From an uncultured Prevotella sp. (GTDB taxonomy: Bacteria > Bacteroidota > Bacteroidia > Bacteroidales > Bacteroidaceae): 64,000 nt of DNA. This document shows, one piece after another, positions 52,090 through 59,550 of the stretch (the first letter of the stretch is position 1; each line of letters begins with the position of its first letter). A model generated the notes under the pieces. The model saw only the letters and a list, made by a program, of their open reading frames with translations, had not been told where the DNA came from and ran no database searches. A program made the translations under genes and the position numbers. The stretch is taken from NCBI GenBank assembly GCA_946998295.1, contig CAMPYS010000006.1, positions 1 through 64,000 on the forward strand, written 5' to 3'.

Positions 52090-53553
52090 TTACACCAATA
52101 TTTTATAAATAGAGTTGCCGATGCGGACAATATAGATACCTCTTGACGGCATTAGAATGGAGTGGGAAGAGTTAAATCGTCCTTGCTCTATCATCGTTCC
52201 GTCTATGGAATAAACAGAATAGGGAACAGTAGACGAAAGGTTTTCCATCACCTTAATGACCAAGCGACCGTCTCGTCCGTATACCTTATATCTCTTGATA
52301 TAGTCCACTTGAGGTGTTTCTATCCCAGAAGGTAACTTGTCCGTCTCTATGATATTTTTGAAGTAGCTCCATCCAAAAGCCTGACGGTACTTTTCGCCCG
52401 AGCCGATAGGAACATACACAGGTATATCGTTTGGAATAAAGCCATGAAAAGTTTCATGTTTCCCCTCTTCGTCAGCATCACAAGATGGTGGAATAGGAGA
52501 AAGCGAATATATTTTTTTGACGTTTTTCCAATTCGCACAACTTCCTGCTCCCAAGTACTCAAGTGAATTTGGGAATATGATAGAATCAACTGCAACATAC
52601 CAAAGAGCATCCTTCTCTATGCGTTTCAATCCGTTTGGCAAGTTTACTGGTTTGAGCATTACATCACCACAAAAGGCAGCCTCATCTATTATTGTCACGC
52701 TCTTAGGAATATTCACAGTCTCCAATAAATGACACCAAGACGCAAAAAAAGCAGGAATCGTATCAATATTCTCTGGTAAATGTATCTTCTTTAATGCTGG
52801 ACACATAGAAAAAATGCTCTCTTCCAAATCTATGACTGTATTAGGAAGTATTGCTTCTATGAGGTCACTTCCCAAAAAAGCAGCAAGTTTGATTTGCTCC
52901 AAGCCCTCAGGAAAGTTTACCTCTACCACTCTTGTGTTGTAAAAAGCAGCTATACCAATGCTTTTAAGCGTAGAGGGAAGAACTAACTTACTAAAAGATT
53001 GACAGTTAATAAAGCATTGGGTGGGAATGTCCGTGATCCCCTCTGGGATAATCAAAGGATCAGTACTCAGCCAATGACAATTTGAAAAACAGGAACGCCC
53101 CAACTTCCTTAAGCTCTTTGGAAGATTCACTTGCTCTAATCTCATCCGAGAAAAAGCAAAATCTCCTATTTCATAAATACCTTCTGGAAGGATCAAACGA
53201 CGTATTGGCAGATAAACGACTCCTTGAAATGCTCTTGGATCATCTACAAATTGCCTATCTCGTTTAAAAAGTGCACGTACAGGAATCTTATTATTCTCCA
53301 CTTGTGCATCTTCTAAGTTCAATACCGTAAGGTTTCCCTCAAAACTGCATTTCCATATAGTTGTAAAATCGGCTTTGTTGATAGGTCCATGCACGATCAA
53401 TGAGTCTATCGTATTCCATTTCGTGCCCAGTATTCGCTCCAACTGTCCATAACCGCTCACCCGCGCATCATAGAAACTGACTTGTCCAGACGTCTTTTGA
53501 GAAAAAAAGAGGGCAAAGGCTAAGTAGGTAAATAAAAGAAAATTTCTCATCAT
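52090..53553 (-). CDS. BspA-like leucine-rich repeat protein with a type IX secretion tail
   Basis: A 487-residue surface or secreted protein. Signal peptide at about 1-23 (…FALFFSQKTSGQ). The body (about 95-390) is a run of LRR_5/BspA-type repeats, e.g. GIYEIGDFAFSRMRLEQVNLPKSL and TVNIPKSVTIIDEAAFCGD. The last 75 residues, GRLVIKVMENL…YSVYSIDGTMIEQGRF…MPSRGIYIVRIGNSIYKILV, have the form of a T9SS type A sorting domain. BspA-type proteins bind host matrix or other bacteria. Base composition is clearly less AT-rich than its neighbours and repeats R2/R3 flank it, suggesting transfer. Confidence 0.87.
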   Translation of the reverse strand: MMRNFLLFTYLAFALFFSQKTSGQVSFYDARVSGYGQLERILGTKWNTIDSLIVHGPINKADFTTIWKCSFEGNLTVLNLEDAQVENNKIPVRALFKRDRQFVDDPRAFQGVVYLPIRRLILPEGIYEIGDFAFSRMRLEQVNLPKSLRKLGRSCFSNCHWLSTDPLIIPEGITDIPTQCFINCQSFSKLVLPSTLKSIGIAAFYNTRVVEVNFPEGLEQIKLAAFLGSDLIEAILPNTVIDLEESIFSMCPALKKIHLPENIDTIPAFFASWCHLLETVNIPKSVTIIDEAAFCGDVMLKPVNLPNGLKRIEKDALWYVAVDSIIFPNSLEYLGAGSCANWKNVKKIYSLSPIPPSCDADEEGKHETFHGFIPNDIPVYVPIGSGEKYRQAFGWSYFKNIIETDKLPSGIETPQVDYIKRYKVYGRDGRLVIKVMENLSSTVPYSVYSIDGTMIEQGRFNSSHSILMPSRGIYIVRIGNSIYKILV

Positions 53554-54156
53554 CTACAAATGTTAGAGGTTAATACTTTTTTTGGTGAACACATTAAATC
53601 TATATTTAAGTTTCCACCGTTAAATTTACAATAAATTAGCAAACAAAGTAACTACCGAGCTACAAATATTTTGTTTTTGTGGATATTTTAACACTTATTA
53701 TAAATGTGTGCGTATACAACATGCAGAACTTAATGTTTCATTGCTATGTGCATCACTACGATATTAAATTTTCAACTCTATATTATAACTAAATCATACC
53801 GTTTAAAAACGGTATGTAATGGTTATTATACGATAGCTTTAAATCTGTGTTAGGAAGCTACCAATCTTTGCGATTAAAAGCTTATGAGTAATCTGCAAAA
53901 AGCTCTAAAGCTTTTTGCTAAAACCTTTAAAGCTTTTTTGTGAAAGCTTTAGTGCTTTTTTTTTAATCTTTAGAGCTTTTCAGCCTGACAAACTAACTGG
54001 TCTTATCGTCCCTTTATTTCCTTGTTTTTTTGCGTTGCTTTTGTCTATGTCTTTATACACTTACTTTTGCATACGATAATAGTAGCAACAGATTTTATAT
54101 GAGTTTGTTTGCCAAGTAACCATAACGTAATCAAAATAAAAAGGATTACTGTACTA
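53554..54156. other. Gene-free region with palindrome and hairpin repeats upstream of the LRR gene
   Basis: About 600 bases without a gene. CATACCGTTT AA AAACGGTATG at 53795-53816 is a perfect 10-bp-arm palindrome. From 53902 to about 53985 a unit like CTTTAAAGCTTTTT recurs four times at 20-23 base steps, each unit itself near-palindromic (AAAGCTTT). The rest is featureless. Confidence 0.5.
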
Positions 54157-54290
54157 AAAAAATTATAAGCATAAGCAAAGACAATCATTTTACCGAATAG
54201 CAATATTTTGAAAAAGAAAACTCGAAGTCCTATTATAAAGGGCTTCGAGCAAGATTATTGTGTTTTTTTGAGTTTTAGCAAACAGTAATA
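54157..54290 (+). repeat. ~134-bp intergenic repeat, copy R3
   Basis: Same structure as copy R2, with terminal 18-mers diverged to TTTTACCGAATAGCAATA (54188-54205) and TTTTAGCAAACAGTAATA (54273-54290); the central hairpin CGAAGTCC/GGGCTTCG is unchanged. It ends 17 bases before the pdxT stop. Confidence 0.75.
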
Positions 54291-54307
54291 CTTTACAATA
54301 TAAATAT

Positions 54308-54886
54308 TTATTGTGTTGCTATAATATCCAAAAATAGTTTATGTACATGTGTATCTGTATTAAGCTCAGGATGAAATGCTGTTACAATTTGATTCTTTTG
54401 ACGTGCAGCAACTATATGTCCATCAACTTCGGCTAACACTTCTACATCCTTACCCACTTTGTTTATATAAGGTGCGCGTATAAAAGTCATTGGAATAGGA
54501 GTGTCAATACCCATAAACTCTTTTTCCACATAGAAACTACCTAATTGACGCCCATAAGCATTTCTACAAGTAAATATATCCATAGTTCCTAAACGCTCAA
54601 ACTTACTACAAGGATTATCAACATTCTTGGAAAGAAGTATTAAACCAGCACATGTTCCAAATACAGGAAGTCCGTGTTGTATGTCACTTTTTATTATGTT
54701 AAAAAGATTAAGCTCATGTAAAAGCTTAAGCATTACTGTACTTTCTCCACCTGGAATTATAAGGCCGTCTTTTGGACGATTCCAATCAGATAATTTTCTT
54801 ACTTCAAAAGTATTAACACCAAGTTTTTGAAGCATCTTTTCATGCTCTACAAATGCCCCTTGTAAGGCCAATATAGCTACTGTCAT
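54308..54886 (-). CDS. pdxT: PLP synthase glutaminase subunit PdxT
   Basis: Hydrolyses glutamine and channels ammonia to PdxS for pyridoxal 5'-phosphate synthesis. The 192 residues have the full catalytic triad: Cys79 in FGTCAGLILL, and His172 and Glu174 in AFHPELN. IPGGESTVM is the family glutamine-site motif. It lies downstream of pdxS, separated by 71 bases that contain a strong hairpin. Confidence 0.95.
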   Translation of the reverse strand: MTVAILALQGAFVEHEKMLQKLGVNTFEVRKLSDWNRPKDGLIIPGGESTVMLKLLHELNLFNIIKSDIQHGLPVFGTCAGLILLSKNVDNPCSKFERLGTMDIFTCRNAYGRQLGSFYVEKEFMGIDTPIPMTFIRAPYINKVGKDVEVLAEVDGHIVAARQKNQIVTAFHPELNTDTHVHKLFLDIIATQ

Positions 54887-54900
54887 ATATAAGAATTAAG

Positions 54901-54932
54901 CCCCTTCATAAAATATTATAATTATGAAGGGG
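54901..54932 (-). other. Hairpin between pdxS and pdxT
   Basis: Perfect 11-bp stem CCCCTTCATAA / TTATGAAGGGG with a 10-base loop in the intergenic spacer. On the minus strand it is not followed by a T run (CTTAATTC), so it looks more like an attenuating or transcript-stabilising element than a terminator. Confidence 0.6.
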
Positions 54933-54957
54933 ATATTTTCTAAAATTAAAATAAATT

Positions 54958-55833
54958 TTATTTACCTCTTTCTGCCATTAATATAGCAATTTCACTTTCG
55001 TTTATACCAACCATAGCCTCACCTAAATCTTCACTTAATTCAGCTATCTTCTTTGCATCATTAAAATTGGTTACAGCTTGGACTATTGAACGAGCACGTT
55101 TTTCTGGATTACCTGATTTAAATATACCTGATCCAACAAATACACCTTCGGCTCCTAATTGCATCATTAATGCAGCATCTGCAGGTGTAGCAACACCACC
55201 TGCGGCAAAGTTTACAACAGGAAGTTTGCCATTATCATGAACATATTTAACTAAATCATAAGGAGATTGTAATTGCTTTGCAGCTTCATAAAGCTCATCT
55301 TCTGACAAAGATGTTAATCGACGGATTTCTGATTGTATAAGACGCATGTGACGAACAGCCTGTATAACATCTCCTGTACCGGGTTCACCTTTAGTACGTA
55401 TCATTGTTGCACCTTCAGATATTCGACGTAAAGCTTCGCCTAAGTCTTTAGCACCACAAACAAATGGTACTTTAAATTGATTTTTATCTATATGATATAT
55501 ATCATCAGCAGGTGAAAGAACTTCACTTTCATCAATATAATCTATATCAATGGCCTGTAGGATCTGGGCCTCAACAAAATGTCCAATACGTACTTTTGCC
55601 ATTACAGGAATACTGACAGCTTTTTGTATTCCGCGTATCATTTTAGGGTCGCTCATACGAGAAACCCCACCAGCTGCACGAATATCTGCAGGGATACGTT
55701 CTAATGCCATTACTGCACATGCTCCAGCCTCTTCGGCTATATGAGCTTGTTCAGGAGTGGTTACATCCATAATAACTCCACCTTTAAGCATTTGAGCTAA
55801 ATTTCGATTTAACTCTCTTCTACTCTCTTCCAT
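54958..55833 (-). CDS. pdxS: PLP synthase subunit PdxS
   Basis: Builds pyridoxal 5'-phosphate from ribose 5-phosphate, glyceraldehyde 3-phosphate and ammonia (DXP-independent route). The 291 residues are highly conserved: MDVTTPEQAHIAEEAGACAVMALERIPADIR, catalytic Lys80 in VMAKVRIGH, Lys148 in MIRTKGEPGTGD, and NFAAGGVATPADAALMMQLG. It is first in the pdxS-pdxT unit, behind a predicted promoter overlapped by a palindrome. Confidence 0.97.
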   Translation of the reverse strand: MEESRRELNRNLAQMLKGGVIMDVTTPEQAHIAEEAGACAVMALERIPADIRAAGGVSRMSDPKMIRGIQKAVSIPVMAKVRIGHFVEAQILQAIDIDYIDESEVLSPADDIYHIDKNQFKVPFVCGAKDLGEALRRISEGATMIRTKGEPGTGDVIQAVRHMRLIQSEIRRLTSLSEDELYEAAKQLQSPYDLVKYVHDNGKLPVVNFAAGGVATPADAALMMQLGAEGVFVGSGIFKSGNPEKRARSIVQAVTNFNDAKKIAELSEDLGEAMVGINESEIAILMAERGK

Positions 55834-55903
55834 AATTTTTATTTTAATATATTTATTTTTAAATGATTACTATAATTAGAGTATACAACTGTAAACTATA
55901 ATA

Positions 55904-55928
55904 CAAAGATAATAATAATTATTATCTT
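55904..55928 (-). promoter_or_regulatory. pdxS promoter -7 box with overlapping palindrome
   Basis: Minus-strand TATCTTTG at 55911-55904, 71 bases before the ATG. A palindrome with perfect 11-bp arms around one base (AAGATAATAAT / ATTATTATCTT, 55906-55928) overlaps it and extends upstream: a possible operator, though AT-rich palindromes also arise by chance. Confidence 0.5.
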
Positions 55929-55991
55929 AATAAAATGTTAGTTCGCTATTTGGAAATAAATATATACAAATAGCAAACATAAAAAGAAATT

Positions 55992-56024
55992 AAAAAGTGC
56001 TACCAAAGATGGTAGCACTTTTTA
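55992..56024 (-). terminator. Terminator of the OmpA-family gene
   Basis: Stem AAAAAGTGCTACC / GGTAGCACTTTTT with A and T runs on both sides. Confidence 0.85.
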
Positions 56025-56050
56025 ATAATTTAATTATTTAATTATAAATT

Positions 56051-57214
56051 TTAGTCTGTAATTTGAACAGTAGCACGACGGTTGAATGATATTGGTGATA
56101 AGGTATCAACTCCACCTTTACCTACTGTTGTAATCTTACTTTGCTCTACTCCCATCTTAATAAGCTCACCTGCTACAGTCTTAGCACGTTGTTCTGATAG
56201 CCATTGGTTATGAGCAGGTTTACCTGTTGCACTATCAGCATAACCGGTTACAAGTAAGTTATTGTTATTTTCACAAGCATACTTAGCAAGAGCATGTACA
56301 TTTACTAAGTCTTTCTGAGAAGCAATATTTGTTTTATCAATATTGAAGAATACAGAAACTGGAGTTGTAATTAGTTGTTTAACAGACTCGTTAACTGTTT
56401 CTACAGGCTTTTGATTAGCAAGTGCATCACGTAAGCGTGCATTTTCTGCTTCTGCATCACGTAAACGTGCATTTAAAGCATCTAAAGCAGATTGGTGTTG
56501 TGCATTAAGTGCATCTATGTCAGGAACTTTATCCCATGTAGATTTACCTAAATTGAATGTCAAACCAAGCTCTGCATACATTAAGTTGTCATGAGAGTCC
56601 CAACCACGATCTCCATATTTTTGATCAAAACCATCTATATCACTTTCGTAACGATTCCAACCAGCTTCTGCATAAATGTTTACAGCTTTGCTTAAACGCC
56701 AAGAAGATTGTAAACCTACACTTAAACCTGTTGCATATTCATCTGTTGTCATTGAACGACCAAAACCAGCACCTATGAAAGGAATAATATTCCAAATACG
56801 GGTCTCGCTGTAACCTAAGAATAAGTTGCTTAAATTGAACATTGCTTGTGCATTAGCAATCCAATATTTATTATTGTTATCTAACTTAGAATTAATGTCA
56901 TCAGTAGCACCTACACGTTTTCCCCAAATACCTTGTAGTTTAACACGGAGACCAAGACCTGGTGTAAACCATTTTCCAACAGCTACACCTATACTTGGGT
57001 TAGAACGGAAACTCTCAATAGGACTTCTTTTAGCATTACGACCATGCTCTTGTCCTGAATACCAAGCTGTCCATTGTCCACCTAATTGTATAAACCAATT
57101 ATCCCAAAAAGAGTTTGTTGCCACACTATATTTTTTTGTTGGCACATCATTCTCTTGAGCGAAGCCAGTAATAGAAACACCAGCTAAAGCTAAAATCATT
57201 AAGAACTTTTTCAT
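56051..57214 (-). CDS. OmpA-family outer membrane protein
   Basis: A 387-residue porin-like anchor. The signal peptide is MKKFLMILALAGVSITGFAQ. Residues about 30-225 form the eight-stranded barrel (alternating aromatic strands such as WFIQLGGQWTAWYSG). A short coiled coil with repeated LNARLRDAEAENARLRDAL lies at about 245-270. The C-terminal OmpA peptidoglycan-binding domain (about 285-387) has VFFNIDKTNIASQKD, VTGYADSATG and NQWLSEQRAKTVAGEL. It is similar in layout to the major OmpA-like proteins of Porphyromonas and Prevotella. Likely abundant, with its own terminator. Confidence 0.92.
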   Translation of the reverse strand: MKKFLMILALAGVSITGFAQENDVPTKKYSVATNSFWDNWFIQLGGQWTAWYSGQEHGRNAKRSPIESFRSNPSIGVAVGKWFTPGLGLRVKLQGIWGKRVGATDDINSKLDNNNKYWIANAQAMFNLSNLFLGYSETRIWNIIPFIGAGFGRSMTTDEYATGLSVGLQSSWRLSKAVNIYAEAGWNRYESDIDGFDQKYGDRGWDSHDNLMYAELGLTFNLGKSTWDKVPDIDALNAQHQSALDALNARLRDAEAENARLRDALANQKPVETVNESVKQLITTPVSVFFNIDKTNIASQKDLVNVHALAKYACENNNNLLVTGYADSATGKPAHNQWLSEQRAKTVAGELIKMGVEQSKITTVGKGGVDTLSPISFNRRATVQITD

Positions 57215-57298
57215 AAACTTGTATTTATATTTATTTTAAGCTATTATTATTATTATATCTAAAATTATATAGAAATTAGTAAGTCGCTATTTTAACTG

Positions 57299-57306
57299 CA
57301 AAGATA
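57299..57306 (-). promoter_or_regulatory. Predicted -7 box of the OmpA-family gene
   Basis: Minus-strand TATCTTTG, giving a leader of about 80 nt. Confidence 0.5.
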
Positions 57307-57396
57307 TGCAATTATATTTTAAATATCGGGTATAACTATAAAGAAAAGATATTTAATTTAACTATTTTAGTAAATATTTTAATTTTATTCGTATAT

Positions 57397-59241
57397 TTAA
57401 ATAAAGAGATGTTCTATTTCATTCTGTTTTAATATTGCTATAATTGGATTACCATTAGGTGTATAATTAACATTTGAACATGAAAATAAAGAATTTACAA
57501 TGCTTTCCATTTCTTTGTTAGATAGTACTTGTCCTTTTGGTATAGCAGCATTATTTGCAAGATTTAGTGCAATACTATGGTCTATATCCTCTTTAACTGA
57601 TGTTTTTTTACTTATAGTATTTTCAATTATCTCTGCTACTAAATTTTGTATATTTAATCCCTCTATTCCAGAAGGCACTGCATTTACAGCATAACTTTCA
57701 TTACCTATGTCACTTATATCAAAACCTAAAGCCTGCATTTCAGATAAAATATCTGATAATGAAGATTTATTAGGTATAGAAAGCTGAATAACTTCGGGAA
57801 ATAGTAGTTTTTGTGAGATATTTTTCCTTTTGCTTATTTGATTTATATATTGTTCATAAAGTATTCGTACATGAGCATTATGCTGATCTATAATCATTAA
57901 TCCAGACTTTACCGCAGTCATTATATAACAACCTTTATATTGATAATGTGATGGGGATTTATCTTCAAATAATGGTGCGCTACTTACTTTTGAATTAAAT
58001 ATAGTTGGTTCGTTGTACACTAAATTATCTTGAGATTCTACAAAACTTTTTTCTTTTTGCAAATTAGTTGCCACATTATATAGATCATTCAATGCCTCTG
58101 CATTATTGGTATTTGTTTTCCTAAAAGTTGATGTTTGAAAAGGATTATAACTGGGATTTGATTTTATAGTTGGTTGAGTTGCATCAGTATCAGAATTAAA
58201 TACAGGAATATCTGGACAACCCTCATTGTTAAAATCTATTGAAGGAATTGTACTAAATTTTGCTATAGACTCCTTTATACCTGCTAATAAAATTTGCCAT
58301 ATTGGCTGTTCATTCTGAAATTTTATTTCTGTTTTTGTTGGATGAATATTTACATCTATATCCTCTGTAGGAACATCAAAATAAATAAAATATGGTACTT
58401 GTTCACCAAATGGAACTAAACGGTCAAAAGCTGTCATTACTGCCTTATGAAAATATGGATGCTTCATATATCTCTGATTTACAAAGAAGTATTGCAACGC
58501 TCCTTTCTTTTTGGCAGATTGAGGCTTACCTATAAAGCCTGTTATTTTACATAAACTTGTATCTACGTTTAATGGTAATAAGTTCTGATTTAATCTTTTA
58601 CCAAATACATCTATTATACGTTGCTTTAAGCTACATTTTCTTAATGAAAACATTTCTATTCCATTGCTATGCAGTGTAAAAGAAATATTTTCATACACCA
58701 AAGCGATTCGCTCAAATGCTGAAATTATATTGTTTAATTCTGTTGTATTAGACTTTAAAAATTTACGGCGAGCAGGTACGTTAAAAAATAAGTTTTCAAC
58801 TTTAAAGCTACTTCCTTTAGGCGAAGAACATTTTTCCTGACTTATAACCCTTCCACCTGAAATAGTTATAACTGTTCCTATTTCATCATTAGCTTGTTTT
58901 GTTTTTAGTTCAACTTGGGCTACTGCTGCTATTGACGCTAAGGCTTCACCTCTGAATCCCATAGTTCTTAAAGAAAATAAATCGGTTGCCTTTCTTATCT
59001 TTGATGTTGCATGACGTTCAAATGATAACCTTGCATCTGTATCAGACATCCCTTTACCATTATCTATAACTTGTATTAATGTTCTTCCCGAATCTACAAC
59101 TATAATATCTATTGTTGTTGCTTCCGCATCTATAGCATTTTCTACCAATTCTTTTACAACAGAAGCAGGTCGCTGTATAACCTCCCCTGCAGCAATTTGA
59201 TTAGCTACGCTATCTGGTAAAAGCTGTATAATATCACTCAT
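57397..59241 (-). CDS. mutL: DNA mismatch repair protein MutL
   Basis: Couples MutS to strand removal in mismatch repair. The 614 residues have the GHKL ATPase motifs at the N-terminus (VKELVENAIDAE, VIDNGKGM, TMGFRGEALASI) and a C-terminal dimerisation domain from about 430. The place of the endonuclease motif DQHA(x2)E(x4)E reads DQHNAHVRILYE (from about residue 452): the middle Glu is Val. The other nuclease motifs (CPHGRP-type) are not recognisable (YTPNGNPI). It lies downstream of the OstA-like/small protein pair on the same strand. Confidence 0.95.
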   Translation of the reverse strand: MSDIIQLLPDSVANQIAAGEVIQRPASVVKELVENAIDAEATTIDIIVVDSGRTLIQVIDNGKGMSDTDARLSFERHATSKIRKATDLFSLRTMGFRGEALASIAAVAQVELKTKQANDEIGTVITISGGRVISQEKCSSPKGSSFKVENLFFNVPARRKFLKSNTTELNNIISAFERIALVYENISFTLHSNGIEMFSLRKCSLKQRIIDVFGKRLNQNLLPLNVDTSLCKITGFIGKPQSAKKKGALQYFFVNQRYMKHPYFHKAVMTAFDRLVPFGEQVPYFIYFDVPTEDIDVNIHPTKTEIKFQNEQPIWQILLAGIKESIAKFSTIPSIDFNNEGCPDIPVFNSDTDATQPTIKSNPSYNPFQTSTFRKTNTNNAEALNDLYNVATNLQKEKSFVESQDNLVYNEPTIFNSKVSSAPLFEDKSPSHYQYKGCYIMTAVKSGLMIIDQHNAHVRILYEQYINQISKRKNISQKLLFPEVIQLSIPNKSSLSDILSEMQALGFDISDIGNESYAVNAVPSGIEGLNIQNLVAEIIENTISKKTSVKEDIDHSIALNLANNAAIPKGQVLSNKEMESIVNSLFSCSNVNYTPNGNPIIAILKQNEIEHLFI

Positions 59242-59262
59242 ATATAGTATAAGTTTTCCGTT

Positions 59263-59550
59263 TTATAATAATGTTAATACTATTATTACATATAATAGTA
59301 GTAGAGAAATAGCTACTATTATTATCAAATAGTGCAAAAAAAATCTACTTTGTTTCTTTTTCCTATGAAAATTAAATTCAAAATGTTTTGTAGTATTACT
59401 TTTATTTATCTCATCTTCTATTTTTTGATGTATATACCCTATTCTCTCCTTATGCCTATCAACATATATAAAATTATGGTTAAAATGTCGAGGCTTTGGT
59501 TGTTTGAAAAAAAACATAGATAAACTTTTTTTTATATCTAAAGACCTCAA
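59263..59550 (-). CDS. Small basic protein with a C-terminal membrane helix
   Basis: A short protein of unknown function. The first 70 residues are basic and aromatic (KQPKPRHFNHNFIYVDRHKERIGYIHQK…FNFHRKKKQSRFF), followed by one strongly hydrophobic helix LHYLIIIVAISLLLLYVIIVLTLL to the end: a tail-anchored arrangement. The frame opens with TTG overlapping the OstA-like stop (TTGA), giving 95 residues. An internal ATG at residue 12 (84 residues) is the alternative start. I recall a similar small gene between the OstA-like and mutL genes in other Bacteroidales, which supports it being real. Confidence 0.7.
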   Translation of the reverse strand: MRSLDIKKSLSMFFFKQPKPRHFNHNFIYVDRHKERIGYIHQKIEDEINKSNTTKHFEFNFHRKKKQSRFFLHYLIIIVAISLLLLYVIIVLTLL

